Assembly (NCBI RefSeq): GCF_042646605.1
Contig: NZ_JBHRUG010000023.1
Span: 1-64,000, forward strand
Length of the DNA stretch: 64,000 nt
From: Litchfieldella rifensis
GTDB lineage: Bacteria > Pseudomonadota > Gammaproteobacteria > Pseudomonadales > Halomonadaceae
Direction of reading: 5' to 3'
The position numbers and the translations under genes were made by a program. Each line of letters starts with the position of its first letter. Positions within the stretch are counted from its first letter, which is position 1. The notes under the pieces were generated by a model, which was not told the origin of the DNA, ran no database searches, and was given only the letters and a program-made list of their open reading frames with translations. Positions 6,363 through 15,189 of this stretch are shown in pieces.

Positions 6363-8966
6363 TTACTTGTCGAAGACCAGGTGACCGTCCTCGGTGGTGA
6401 CCTTGATGGTATCGCCGGGTGAGAACTTCCCGGCCAGCAGGTCCTGAGCCAACGGGTTCTCCAGGCGACTCTGGATCGCACGCTTGAGCGGTCGTGCGCC
6501 ATAGACCGGATCGAAGCCAACCACTGCGAGCTGCGCCAGGGCGTCGTCGCTGACTGCAAGCTTGAGATCGTGCTCGGCGAGTCGCTCGCGCAGGCGGTCG
6601 AGCTGGATGCCGGCGATGGCCTGGATCTGCTCCTGTCCCAAGGCATGGAACACCACCACCTCGTCGATACGGTTGATCAGCTCGGGGCGGAAGTGATCGG
6701 ACACCACTGCCATCACCATTTCCTTCATTTCGGCATAGCTCTTGTCGACGTCGCCGTTGTCGCTCCCCGCGCCCATACGTTGGATGATGTCCGAGCCCAT
6801 ATTGGAGGTCATCACGATCACGGTGTTACGGAAGTCCACGGTGCGGCCCTGCCCGTCGGTCAAGCGACCATCCTCCAGCACCTGCAGCAGGATATTGAAC
6901 ACGTCATGATGGGCCTTCTCGACCTCGTCGAGCAGCAGTACCGAATAGGGTTTGCGACGCACCGCCTCGGTCAGGTAGCCGCCCTCCTCGTAGCCGACAT
7001 AGCCGGGAGGCGCCCCGATCAGCCGCGCCACGGAATGCTTCTCCATGAACTCGGACATGTCGATGCGCACCATGGCCTCCTCGGTATCGAACAGGAAATT
7101 GGCCAGCGACTTGCACAACTCGGTCTTGCCCACCCCGGTGGGACCGAGGAACAGGAAGGAGCCATTGGGCCGGTTGGGGTCGGCAAGCCCGGCGCGCGAG
7201 CGACGCACGGCATTGGCGACCGCGGTAACCGCCTCGTCCTGGCCGATGACCCGCTGATGCAACGCCTCTTCCATGCGCAGCAGCTTGTCGCGCTCACCCT
7301 CGAGCATCTTGGCGACCGGAATACCGGTCCAGCGCGACACCACCTCGGCCACTTCTTCCTCGGTGACGTTGGAACGCAACAGCTTATGTTCGGCGGCCTG
7401 GGTGGCCTCGCCCTCTTCCGCCTCCTTGATCTTGCGTTCCAGCGCGGGGATCACCCCGTACTGCAGCTCGGACATGCGACCCAAGTCGCTCTGCCGCTTG
7501 GCGGCATCGAGCTCGACGCGCGCCTTGTCGAGCTCGGCCTTGTACTGGGCCGCGCCCTCGATGCTGGCCTTTTCGGCCTTCCACACCTCTTCCAGGTCAG
7601 CATACTCGCGGCTCAGCTCGTCGATCTGTGCTTCCAGCGTCTCGAGGCGTTTCTTCGATGCCTCGTCGGTCTCCTTCTTGAGCTGCTCGCGCTCCATCTT
7701 GAGCTGGATCAGGCGTCGATCGAGGCGGTCCATCTCCTCCGGCTTGGAATCGAGTTCCATGCGAATTCGTGACGAGGCCTCATCGATCAGGTCGATGGCC
7801 TTGTCGGGCAACTGACGGTCGGTGATGTAACGCGCCGACAGCTTGGCCGCCGCGATGATCGCCGAATCGGTGATATTCAGCCGGTGATGGACCTCGTAAC
7901 GCTCCTTGAGGCCACGCAGGATGGCAATGGTGTCCTCTTCGGAGGGCTCGTCGATCAACACCTTCTGGAAGCGGCGCTCGAGCGCGGCGTCCTTCTCGAT
8001 ATGCTTGCGGTATTCATCGAGTGTGGTGGCCCCCACGCAGTGCAGCTCACCGCGCGCCAGCGCCGGCTTGAGCATGTTGCCGGCATCCATGGAGCCCTCG
8101 GCCTTGCCGGCGCCGACCATGGTGTGCAGCTCGTCGATGAACAGGATCACCTGCCCCTCTTCCTGCGCCAGTTCCTTGAGCACCGCCTTGAGGCGCTCCT
8201 CGAACTCGCCGCGGAACTTGGCGCCGGCCAGCAACGCGCCCATGTCCAGCGACAGCACCCGCTTGTCCTTGAGCCCCTCGGGCACCTCACCATCGATGAT
8301 CCGGTTGGCCAGCCCCTCGACGATGGCGGTCTTGCCCACACCGGGCTCGCCGATCAGCACCGGGTTGTTCTTGGTGCGCCGCTGCAGCACCTGAATGGTA
8401 CGGCGGATCTCATCGTCACGACCGATCACCGGATCAAGCTTGCCCTCGGCGGCACGGGCGGTAAGGTCCAGGGTGTACTTGTCCAACGCCTCGCGATTGT
8501 TCTCGGCATTGGGATCGTCGACAGTCTGGCCGCCACGCAGGCTGTCGATGGCCGACTCGACCGCCTTGCGGGTCAGTCCAGCCTGGCTCAGCACCTTGCT
8601 GACAGCATGATTCATACCGAGTGCCGCCAGCAGTATCAGCTCGCTGGCAATGAACTGATCACCGCGGGTCTGCGCCTCGCGGTCGGCCAGGTTGAACAGC
8701 CGCACCAGATCCCGCGAGGGCTGCACCTCGCCATCGAACTGGCCGACCTGCGGCAGGTTGTCCACGTACTGAGCCAGGCCATTGCGCAGCCCGCCTGCAT
8801 CGCCCCCGGCCTTTTGAACCAAGCCCTTCAAGCCACTGTCGCGGTCATCCAGCAACGCCATCAGCAGATGGCCGGGGTCAAGCTGGTTATGCCCGCGACC
8901 CACGGCCAGTGACTGGGCATCGGCCACCGCGTTCTGCAGCTTGCCGGTGAATTTGTCGAATCGCAT
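6363..8966 (-). CDS. clpB: ATP-dependent disaggregase ClpB
   Basis: A hexameric Hsp100 chaperone that, with DnaK/DnaJ/GrpE, threads proteins out of aggregates. It has 867 aa. In order: N-domain (about 1-145), AAA-1 with Walker A GEPGVGKT at 206-213, a coiled-coil M-domain (about 405-530), then AAA-2 with Walker A GPTGVGKTE near 610. There is no ClpP-binding loop signature, as expected for ClpB. The start at 8966 follows GGAGGA; the longer frame to 9041 runs into the promoter. A sigma-32-type promoter lies upstream. Confidence 0.97.
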   Translation of the reverse strand: MRFDKFTGKLQNAVADAQSLAVGRGHNQLDPGHLLMALLDDRDSGLKGLVQKAGGDAGGLRNGLAQYVDNLPQVGQFDGEVQPSRDLVRLFNLADREAQTRGDQFIASELILLAALGMNHAVSKVLSQAGLTRKAVESAIDSLRGGQTVDDPNAENNREALDKYTLDLTARAAEGKLDPVIGRDDEIRRTIQVLQRRTKNNPVLIGEPGVGKTAIVEGLANRIIDGEVPEGLKDKRVLSLDMGALLAGAKFRGEFEERLKAVLKELAQEEGQVILFIDELHTMVGAGKAEGSMDAGNMLKPALARGELHCVGATTLDEYRKHIEKDAALERRFQKVLIDEPSEEDTIAILRGLKERYEVHHRLNITDSAIIAAAKLSARYITDRQLPDKAIDLIDEASSRIRMELDSKPEEMDRLDRRLIQLKMEREQLKKETDEASKKRLETLEAQIDELSREYADLEEVWKAEKASIEGAAQYKAELDKARVELDAAKRQSDLGRMSELQYGVIPALERKIKEAEEGEATQAAEHKLLRSNVTEEEVAEVVSRWTGIPVAKMLEGERDKLLRMEEALHQRVIGQDEAVTAVANAVRRSRAGLADPNRPNGSFLFLGPTGVGKTELCKSLANFLFDTEEAMVRIDMSEFMEKHSVARLIGAPPGYVGYEEGGYLTEAVRRKPYSVLLLDEVEKAHHDVFNILLQVLEDGRLTDGQGRTVDFRNTVIVMTSNMGSDIIQRMGAGSDNGDVDKSYAEMKEMVMAVVSDHFRPELINRIDEVVVFHALGQEQIQAIAGIQLDRLRERLAEHDLKLAVSDDALAQLAVVGFDPVYGARPLKRAIQSRLENPLAQDLLAGKFSPGDTIKVTTEDGHLVFDK

Positions 8967-9038
8967 CGAATGTCCTCCAGTGGGGTAACGGCGCGTTCGG
9001 ACGCCCCGTTTGGCCCTGTCATTGCGTATTGACAGTAT

Positions 9039-9067
9039 CAATGGAGGTATGGTGGTCAGCTTTCAAG
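9039..9067 (-). promoter_or_regulatory. candidate heat-shock (sigma-32) promoter of clpB
   Basis: On the minus strand: CTTGAAA (9067-9061), 14-bp spacer, CTCCATTG (9046-9039). The E. coli sigma-32 consensus is CTTGAAA, 13-15 bp, CCCCATnT, so the -35 is perfect and the -10 is close. It lies about 75 bp upstream of the clpB ATG, a suitable distance for a heat-shock gene. Confidence 0.7.
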
Positions 9068-9115
9068 TCAGCCGCAGAGGAAAGTCACGAGGGGTTGATG
9101 TGGATCAAGGCACTA

Positions 9116-9237
9116 CGAGCTTCTAGCAGCGGGCGGCGAGCCGCGAGCATCTTGAACCGCAGCCCGCAGCCCGCAGCCCGCAGCCCGCAGCCCGCAGCCC
9201 GCAGCCCGCAGCCCGCAGCCCGCAGCCTGTTAAGCTA
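9116..9237 (-). repeat. heptanucleotide tandem array after pgeF
   Basis: Ten consecutive 7-bp units occupy 9159-9228: nine GCAGCCC and one GCAGCCT on the plus strand, which in pgeF sense is GCGGGCT. They are flanked at 9116-9158 by degenerate units with the same 7-bp period (in pgeF sense AGATGCT, CGCGGCT, CGCCGCC, CGCTGCT, AGAAGCT). On the other side the array runs into the pgeF stop codon (TAGCTTA). The plus-strand reading frame across it encodes only a repetitive shadow peptide. Confidence 0.9.
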
Positions 9238-9993
9238 GCGTAACCAGATCACGCTGGCCATCCTGCCGGTCTTGCCGTCGTCGCGGCGATGGGAGTAGAA
9301 GCGCGACTCACAGGCGGTACAGAAATGGCCGCCGCTGATATGCGAGACCCCGAGGCGCTCGAGGCGCAGCCGCGCCAACCGGTAGAGATCAGCCATATAG
9401 TGACCCAGGCGATAGGGGCTGGGGTCGAAGGCGGTGTCGGCCTCCGCCTGGATGGCGACGAAGGCGTCGCGCACCTCCGGACCGACCTCGAACTGGGCAT
9501 TGGAAATCGCTGGGCCCAGCCAGGCCAATAGCTGGTCGGGGTCGACACCGAGCGCTGCCACGCTGGCCTCCAGCACTCCACCGGCCAGGCTGCGCCAGCC
9601 GGCATGCGCCAGGCCCACCCGGGTCCCACGCCGGTCGCAGAAGAACACCGGCAGGCAATCGGCAGTCTGGATCACGCAGGCGTAGCGCTTGTTGAAGGCC
9701 ACTGCCGCATCGGCCTCGGGCACCTCCGGCGAGTAGGCTTGCTGGACCTTGGCACCGTGCACCTGGTCGAGCCATAACAGCGGCCGATCGTCGTCGAGCT
9801 GGGCACGCAGCAGTTCTCGACAGAGTGCCACTCGCTCGACATCGTCACCCACATGGCTGGCGGTATTGAAGGCCGCGAAGTCGCCTTGACTGGGGCCGGT
9901 TTCACGCGTCGTCATGAAGGCCCCCACGGTGGTGGGTGCCGGCCAGTCGGGCAGGATCAGCGTCGGTTGCTGGGAGAGTTCGGCATCCGTCAT
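9235..9993 (-). CDS. pgeF: peptidoglycan editing factor (YfiH/laccase-domain family)
   Basis: 252 aa of the Cu-oxidase_4 (former 'multicopper polyphenol oxidoreductase') family. In E. coli PgeF removes mis-incorporated L-Ser from UDP-MurNAc, guarding peptidoglycan composition. Family motifs are present: DQVHG, QTADCLPVF and LAHAGWRSL, which carry the His/Cys metal-site residues. The ATG at 9993 overlaps the rluD stop by 4 bp (ATGA), so the two are translationally coupled. The 3' end runs directly into a heptanucleotide array. Confidence 0.9.
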   Translation of the reverse strand: MTDAELSQQPTLILPDWPAPTTVGAFMTTRETGPSQGDFAAFNTASHVGDDVERVALCRELLRAQLDDDRPLLWLDQVHGAKVQQAYSPEVPEADAAVAFNKRYACVIQTADCLPVFFCDRRGTRVGLAHAGWRSLAGGVLEASVAALGVDPDQLLAWLGPAISNAQFEVGPEVRDAFVAIQAEADTAFDPSPYRLGHYMADLYRLARLRLERLGVSHISGGHFCTACESRFYSHRRDDGKTGRMASVIWLR

Positions 9994-10949
9994 CGCATGG
10001 TCTCGTGGTCGTCGCGCAGGTAGTCCAATAGCAACAGGAGGTCATCAGGCAACTCGGCACGAAACTCGACCGGCTCGCCGCTTCGCGGATGCAGGAAGGC
10101 CAATTTACGTGCGTGAAGGGCCTGCCGGGGGAAGGTGCGCAGCAGCTCCTTGAGCCCCTCGGCGGCTCCGGCCGGCAGCTTCAGGCGCCCACCATAGACA
10201 CTGTCGCCGACCAGAGGAAAACGCTTGTAGGCCAGATGCACCCGGATCTGATGCGTGCGACCGGTTTCGAGCCGACAGCGGACGTGCGTATGCCCCCGGA
10301 AGCGTTCGACCACCCGATAATGGGTCACTGCCGGCTTGCCCGATGCCGTCACTGCCTGGCGCTTGCGGTCCTTGGGATGTCGTCCGATCGGGGCATCCAC
10401 GGTCCCCCCGGCGGTCATCACGCCGGTCACTACGGCGTCATACTCGCGCGACACCGTACGCGCCTGCAACTGCTCGACCAGGGCGGCTTGCGCCGCCAAC
10501 GTCTTGGCGACCACCATCAGGCCGGTGGTGTCCTTGTCGAGGCGATGCACAATCCCCGCACGCGGGACGCTGGCAAGCTGAGGGCAATGGTGCAGCAGCG
10601 CGTTCAACAGTGTGCCGTCCGGGTTGCCGGCCGCGGGATGCACCACCAGGCCGGCAGGCTTGTCGACCACCAGCACCTCGTCGTCCTCGAAGAGGATATC
10701 CAGCGCGATCGCCTGCGGTTCGAAGCGCGTGTCATCCTCGAGTTCGGCGTGCAGTTCGAGGCGTTCGCCGCCATAGACCTTGTCCTTGGGACGAGCCTGG
10801 CTGCCATCCAGCGTCAGCGCTCCCTGCTTGATCCAGGCCTTCAACCGCTCGCGGGAAAAATCGGCGAAGATCTCGGCCGCCGCCTGGTCCAGGCGCTGGC
10901 CTGCCATGGCGTCGGGAACGCGTTCGTCGCGGTGAAGGGTTTCGGTCAT
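9990..10949 (-). CDS. rluD: 23S rRNA pseudouridine synthase D
   Basis: Makes pseudouridines 1911/1915/1917 in helix 69 of 23S rRNA. The N-terminal S4 RNA-binding domain (about residues 15-75) is followed by the RluA-family catalytic domain with HRLDKDTTGL, whose Asp is the nucleophile. The start at 10949 gives 319 aa (E. coli 326); the frame upstream to 11000 is not conserved. It is divergent from bamD, as I recall for other gammaproteobacteria, and couples to pgeF. Confidence 0.93.
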   Translation of the reverse strand: MTETLHRDERVPDAMAGQRLDQAAAEIFADFSRERLKAWIKQGALTLDGSQARPKDKVYGGERLELHAELEDDTRFEPQAIALDILFEDDEVLVVDKPAGLVVHPAAGNPDGTLLNALLHHCPQLASVPRAGIVHRLDKDTTGLMVVAKTLAAQAALVEQLQARTVSREYDAVVTGVMTAGGTVDAPIGRHPKDRKRQAVTASGKPAVTHYRVVERFRGHTHVRCRLETGRTHQIRVHLAYKRFPLVGDSVYGGRLKLPAGAAEGLKELLRTFPRQALHARKLAFLHPRSGEPVEFRAELPDDLLLLLDYLRDDHETMR

Positions 10950-11032
10950 AAGAGGAAGCGCGCCTGTGCGTTGAGTTGTGTCTGGGCCGGCTCTCCGCAA
11001 GCAGGACCGTATTTCATGGGGCCTGCCTGTAC

Positions 11033-11057
11033 TTTATAGTGGAGAGCTTTATAGTGA
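11033..11057 (+). promoter_or_regulatory. rluD-bamD intergenic direct repeats, candidate bamD promoter
   Basis: The 10-bp sequence CTTTATAGTG occurs twice, 15 bp apart (11033-11042 and 11048-11057). Each copy contains a TATAGT -10-like hexamer. They lie 57-80 bp before the bamD ATG. No convincing -35 is seen, so this could be two overlapping promoters or a regulator site. Confidence 0.4.
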
Positions 11058-11113
11058 GCCGAATGTGGGCGATTCTACCATGGCTGCCCGAGTTGGTTGA
11101 TACGAGGATCATG

Positions 11114-11929
11114 ATGCGCGTTTTCACTAGCGGCACCCGGCTAGGTGCCTTTGTTCTCGCTGCGGCCTTGTTGGCAGGCTGCGCCAGCAATGGCGAGAGC
11201 GACGTTCCCCAGCTCGCGGAAAACGAGCTCTACCAGGAAGCCCGCTCAGCACTGGACAGGGGGAGCTACAGCACTGCCGTCGACCGGCTCGAGGCGCTCG
11301 ACACCCGTTTCCCCTTCGGTGAACACGCCGAACAGGTTCAGCTCGAGCTGATTTATGCTTATTATCAGGTGGACAATTGGGAAGCGGCACGCGCCGCCGC
11401 CAGCCGCTTCATTCGCCTGAACCCGGACCACCCCCAAGTCGACTACGCCTACTACATGCGCGGTCTGGCCGCTTACCAGGCCGGGCGCTTCAGTCTCGAG
11501 CGGCTCAAGCTGATCGACATTTCCAAGCGCGACCTGGGCGCCACTCGCGACGCTTATGCCGATTTCCGCGAGTTGCTCGAGCGTTTCCCCGATAGTGAAT
11601 ATGCCCCCGATGCTCGCCAGCGCATCGTCTACCTGCGCAACGTCATGGCCGAGCACGAGCTCCATGTGGCGGACTTCTACCTGCGTAAGGGCGCCTATCT
11701 CGCCGCCGTGAAACGTGGCCGCTGGGTGATCGAGAATTATCCGGAAGCTCCCGCGACCCGCGATGCCCTGGCGGTGATGGTGGAAGGTTACCTGGGCCTG
11801 GAAATGCGTGATCGGGCACGTGAGGTGTTGGCGACCCTGATCGAGAACGATCCCGACAACGAGCGCCTGCGCGGCCGAACCTTCCGCCCGCTGCATGTCA
11901 ACGCCCGCCCCTTGTCGCTGGGTAGCTGA
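11114..11929 (+). CDS. bamD: outer-membrane assembly lipoprotein BamD
   Basis: The essential lipoprotein of the BAM complex, which inserts beta-barrel proteins into the outer membrane. A signal peptide ends in the lipobox LLAG-Cys23. Five TPR-like repeats follow, with ELIYAYYQVDNWEAA and the family stretch YYMRGLAAYQ. Two ATGs are adjacent (11111 and 11114); I prefer 11114 (271 aa), which gives better spacing from GAGG. It is divergent from rluD, and its stop is followed directly by a heptanucleotide array. The older name is ComL. Confidence 0.93.
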   Translation: MRVFTSGTRLGAFVLAAALLAGCASNGESDVPQLAENELYQEARSALDRGSYSTAVDRLEALDTRFPFGEHAEQVQLELIYAYYQVDNWEAARAAASRFIRLNPDHPQVDYAYYMRGLAAYQAGRFSLERLKLIDISKRDLGATRDAYADFRELLERFPDSEYAPDARQRIVYLRNVMAEHELHVADFYLRKGAYLAAVKRGRWVIENYPEAPATRDALAVMVEGYLGLEMRDRAREVLATLIENDPDNERLRGRTFRPLHVNARPLSLGS

Positions 11930-11931
11930 CC

Positions 11932-11976
11932 GAGCTACGAGCTACGAGCTACGAGCTACGAGCTACGAGCTACGAG
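11932..11976 (+). repeat. heptanucleotide tandem array after bamD
   Basis: Six exact copies of GAGCTAC (11932-11973) plus a partial seventh start 2 bp after the bamD stop. In bamD sense the units can be read ACGAGCT, and the sequence around the stop (TAGCTGA CCGAGCT) has the same 7-bp period. The array lies between convergent bamD and nadE; no ordinary terminator is evident there. Confidence 0.9.
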
Positions 11977-11991
11977 GCCCGCGCGTAGCGC

Positions 11992-13623
11992 CTATTCCCC
12001 CGGCTGCCAGCCGTTGACGATCGGGTAGCGCCGGTCGCGACCGAACCCGCGCGGCGTGACCCGCACCCCCACCGGCGCCTGGCGACGCTTGTACTCGCTG
12101 CGGTCGACCAGCTTGACCACCAGGTAGACGTCATCGCGCTCGAACCCTGCGTCGATGATCGCTTCGGCGCTCATGTCGCCCTCGATATAGCGTGACAGAA
12201 TGGCGTCCAGGGTATCGTAATCGGGCAGCGAATCGCTGTCCTGCTGGTTCGCCGCCAGCTCGGCGGAAGGCGGACGTTCGATCACACGCTCGGGAATCGC
12301 CGGTCCCTGGGCGTTGCGCCACTTGGCCAGGCGATAGACCCACGTCTTGTAGACATCCTTCAAGGCATTGTAGCCACCCACCATATCGCCATAGAGCGTG
12401 GCGTACCCCACCGCCATCTCACTCTTGTTGCCCGTGGTCAGCACCATCAAGCCTTTCTTGTTGGAAATCGCCATCAGCAACACGCCACGCACCCGCGACT
12501 GCAGGTTTTCTTCAGTGGTATCGCGGGGAGTGCCGGCGAAGCTCTCCGCCAATGTCTCGTCACAGGCTTCGACGATCGACGCAATCGGCAACACCTCATA
12601 ATGCACGCCAAGCATTCCCGCTTGTGCGGCGGCGTCTTCCTTGGAGATCTCCGCGGTATAGTGATAGGGCATCATCACCGCATGCACGCGCTGCGGCCCC
12701 AGTGCATCCACGGCAATGGCCAGCGACAGTGCCGAGTCGATCCCCCCGGATAACCCCAGCACTACCCCCTCGAAGCCGCTCTTGTTGACGTAGTCGCGCA
12801 GGCCGGTGACCAAGGCGCAGTAAAGGCTTTCCTCCGGTTCGACTTGAGGCTCGACCTCGCCGTCCTGAGGCTGCCAACCGCCCTTCGTCTTGACGAACTG
12901 CACCGGCATCAAGCCGACCTGCCAGTATGGTGCCTGCACCTTGAGGTGTCCTTGGGCATCGACCACGACCGAGCCCCCGTCGAAGACCAGATCGTCCTGG
13001 CCGCCGATCTGGTTGACATAGACCAATGGCCGCTTCACCTGCGTGGCCCGTTCGCTCAGCAGTTGCAGACGCTCGGCCGGCTTGTCCTGGTGATAGGGAG
13101 AGGCGTTGAGGGTGATCAGGATATCGGCCCCCGCCTCACGGGCGGCGCGTATCGGCGCTTCCTTCCACAGGTCCTCGCAGATCAGGATACCCAGTCGCAC
13201 CCCTTTATGCTTGAATACCAGCGGCTTCCGTCCCGGGCTGAAGTAGCGCTGCTCATCGAATACCTGGTAGTTGGGCAATTCCTGCTTGGCATATTCCTCA
13301 TGCCACTCGCCGTTGTGGAGCAGCCCCGCCAGGTTGTAGAGCTTACCTTCGCGGCGCCCCGGATAGCCAACGATCACCAGCACATCGCGAGCGATCTTTT
13401 CGGCCATCTTCGCGCGGGCCTCGCGCAAGCGCTTCTCCATCGAGGGACGCAGCAATAGATCCTCCGGCGGATAGCCGGTCAGGAACAGTTCGGGCAGCAC
13501 CACGATATCGGCGCCGTGCTCGAGGCGCGCTTCGCGTACCGTCTCGATGGCCAGGTCGGCATTGCCGGGAATATCGCCGACCAAGGGATCGAGTTGGGCC
13601 ATCACCAGTGTCAGGTCTTGCAT
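11992..13623 (-). CDS. nadE: glutamine-dependent NAD+ synthase
   Basis: Amidates nicotinate adenine dinucleotide to NAD+ using ammonia released from glutamine. The N-terminal nitrilase-type amidase domain carries the Glu-Lys-Cys triad (in LPELFL, KQELPN and ILICEDLW). The C-terminal synthetase domain has the PP-loop GLSGGIDSA and the TTGNKSEMAVGY stretch. Family similarity starts at the ATG at 13623 (543 aa). An ATG at 13671 in the same frame has the better ribosome-binding site (GAGG, 5-nt spacing) and would add 16 residues, so the start is uncertain. Confidence 0.93.
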   Translation of the reverse strand: MQDLTLVMAQLDPLVGDIPGNADLAIETVREARLEHGADIVVLPELFLTGYPPEDLLLRPSMEKRLREARAKMAEKIARDVLVIVGYPGRREGKLYNLAGLLHNGEWHEEYAKQELPNYQVFDEQRYFSPGRKPLVFKHKGVRLGILICEDLWKEAPIRAAREAGADILITLNASPYHQDKPAERLQLLSERATQVKRPLVYVNQIGGQDDLVFDGGSVVVDAQGHLKVQAPYWQVGLMPVQFVKTKGGWQPQDGEVEPQVEPEESLYCALVTGLRDYVNKSGFEGVVLGLSGGIDSALSLAIAVDALGPQRVHAVMMPYHYTAEISKEDAAAQAGMLGVHYEVLPIASIVEACDETLAESFAGTPRDTTEENLQSRVRGVLLMAISNKKGLMVLTTGNKSEMAVGYATLYGDMVGGYNALKDVYKTWVYRLAKWRNAQGPAIPERVIERPPSAELAANQQDSDSLPDYDTLDAILSRYIEGDMSAEAIIDAGFERDDVYLVVKLVDRSEYKRRQAPVGVRVTPRGFGRDRRYPIVNGWQPGE

Positions 13624-13721
13624 GGGCGTGAAAATCTCTCGAAACTCTCGGATAACTCTATTGTCCCGCATGGTCGCCTCGCAGGCAAAAGCGAACGACC
13701 TCTTCAGGGAGTTACATAAGG

Positions 13722-13991
13722 ATGAATCTTTTGATCATTCGTCTGATCATCTTCGCCCTACTGCTCTTCGCCGGTCTCAAGCTTTACCGCATGTATCGCG
13801 AATGGAAGCTGGAGCGCGAGGAACTGCTGGATAGCGATACCACCCGCAATGAAGGGGGACATATGGTGCGCTGTACCTATTGCCACGTTCACCTGCCGGA
13901 GAACGACGCGCTGCGCGAGCGTGGCGAATGGTTCTGCTGCGGCGCCCACCGTGACAAGTTCCTGGAAGAGCAGAAGCCACCCCAAGGTTGA
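13722..13991 (+). CDS. PP0621-family small membrane protein with Cys cluster
   Basis: 89 aa. One N-terminal membrane segment (about 3-19) is followed by a basic linker and a compact Cys/His region (Cys51-x2-Cys54-x-His, then FCCGAH) resembling a small metal-binding ribbon. The layout matches the PP0621 family, whose function is unknown to me. The ribosome-binding site is GGGAG upstream of the ATG. It is divergent from nadE, and its stop lies 4 bp from the thiO stop. Confidence 0.8.
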   Translation: MNLLIIRLIIFALLLFAGLKLYRMYREWKLEREELLDSDTTRNEGGHMVRCTYCHVHLPENDALRERGEWFCCGAHRDKFLEEQKPPQG

Positions 13992-13995
13992 AACG

Positions 13996-15099
13996 CTACC
14001 ACGACAACGCCTCCGTTGGCCGGTATGGCTCAGGGTCGATGATCGGTTCCCGTTTCAGTAGCTGATCAACCAGCAAGCGGGTCGAGGCCGGAGCCAATAC
14101 CAGGCCGTTGCGGTAGTGGCCCGCGTTGACATGCAGGTTGTCGAAGCCCGGTAGGGCACCGATGAAGGGCACCCCCTTCGGCGATCCCGGGCGTAACCCT
14201 GCCCAGTGATGCTCGACCTCACAGTCGGCCAGCCGGGGCACGATCCTGACCGCGCTGTGCCAGAGAGAATCGCGCGCGTCGTCGGTGGTCGTCTTGTCGA
14301 AGCCTACATCTTCCAGCGTCGAACCGGCCAGCACACGGCCATCGCCACGCGGTATCACGTAGCGACCATCCATCAGCACGACCCGTTGCACCAACCCTTG
14401 CGGCGCCTTGAACAGAATCATCTGCCCCTTGATCGGCCGCACCGGCAGGTTGATCCCCACCCCGGCCAGCAGTTGCGCCGCCCAGGCACCGCCACATACG
14501 ATCACCTGACTTCTTTCGCATGATACCGACCCTGTTGCGGTTTCCACCCCGGTGATGCGGCTCCCTTGCCGTTGCAGGCCAGTCACCTCCATGCCCTCTT
14601 TCAAGGTCACTCGCCGCATCGCCACCAAGCGCGTGCGCAGCGCCTTGATCAGCCGCGGATTGCGGATACTGCCAAGTGTCGGCATCCATAGCGCCCCATC
14701 GCAGCCAGGCGCGGCATTGGCCTCCTTGGCATAGAGAAAGTCAGGCCCCACCCGCTCCAGCGGCTTGCCCACCTCACGCGCCCAGGCCAGTGCCTGAGGT
14801 TCGTCATCGACGCGCAGATACAGCAGGCCCTTCTGGCGATACTCGGGGTCGATCCCGGTCTCTTCCAGCAAGCGCAGCGCCAGTTCCGGATAGAACCCTT
14901 CCGACCAGCGCGACAGGTTCGAGACAGGTGCACTGTAGCGCCATGGGTATAGTGGCGAGACGATGCCGCCCCCGGCCCAGGAGGCCTCGCGACCACACTC
15001 GCCACGCTCCAGCAGCGTGACCGCGTGACCGGCATCGGCCAGTTGCAGGGCCGTCATCATGCCGATGACCCCGCCCCCCACGATCAGGAAATCACTCAC
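13996..15099 (-). CDS. thiO: glycine oxidase ThiO (FAD-dependent)
   Basis: A D-amino-acid-oxidase-fold flavoenzyme that makes the iminoglycine needed for the thiamine thiazole ring. The N-terminal dinucleotide motif reads VGGGVIGMMTAL. The C-terminal stretches HHWAGLRPGSPKGVPFIG and NAGHYRNGLVLAPAS are characteristic of ThiO. I choose the GTG at 15099 (367 aa), with a weak GAGTG upstream; a TTG at 15108 is the alternative. No other thi gene is in the window, so physiological use in thiamine synthesis is inferred. Confidence 0.88.
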   Translation of the reverse strand: MSDFLIVGGGVIGMMTALQLADAGHAVTLLERGECGREASWAGGGIVSPLYPWRYSAPVSNLSRWSEGFYPELALRLLEETGIDPEYRQKGLLYLRVDDEPQALAWAREVGKPLERVGPDFLYAKEANAAPGCDGALWMPTLGSIRNPRLIKALRTRLVAMRRVTLKEGMEVTGLQRQGSRITGVETATGSVSCERSQVIVCGGAWAAQLLAGVGINLPVRPIKGQMILFKAPQGLVQRVVLMDGRYVIPRGDGRVLAGSTLEDVGFDKTTTDDARDSLWHSAVRIVPRLADCEVEHHWAGLRPGSPKGVPFIGALPGFDNLHVNAGHYRNGLVLAPASTRLLVDQLLKREPIIDPEPYRPTEALSW

Positions 15100-15189
15100 A
15101 ATGGGCAATCACTCACACGAAGTTGCGATTTGGCTTACACCAGATTCGACTATGCTAACGCCACCAGCACGTCTGCCAGGGAGGGCAGC

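Noticed and set aside
9159..9228. Possible CRISPR array
   Set aside because: The units are 7 bp, directly adjacent, with no spacers and no cas genes nearby.
9029..9238. Plus-strand frame encoding a repetitive Pro/Ala/Ser peptide across the heptanucleotide array
   Set aside because: It is produced by the 7-bp repeat (period 21 bp), has no ribosome-binding site, and starts inside the clpB promoter.
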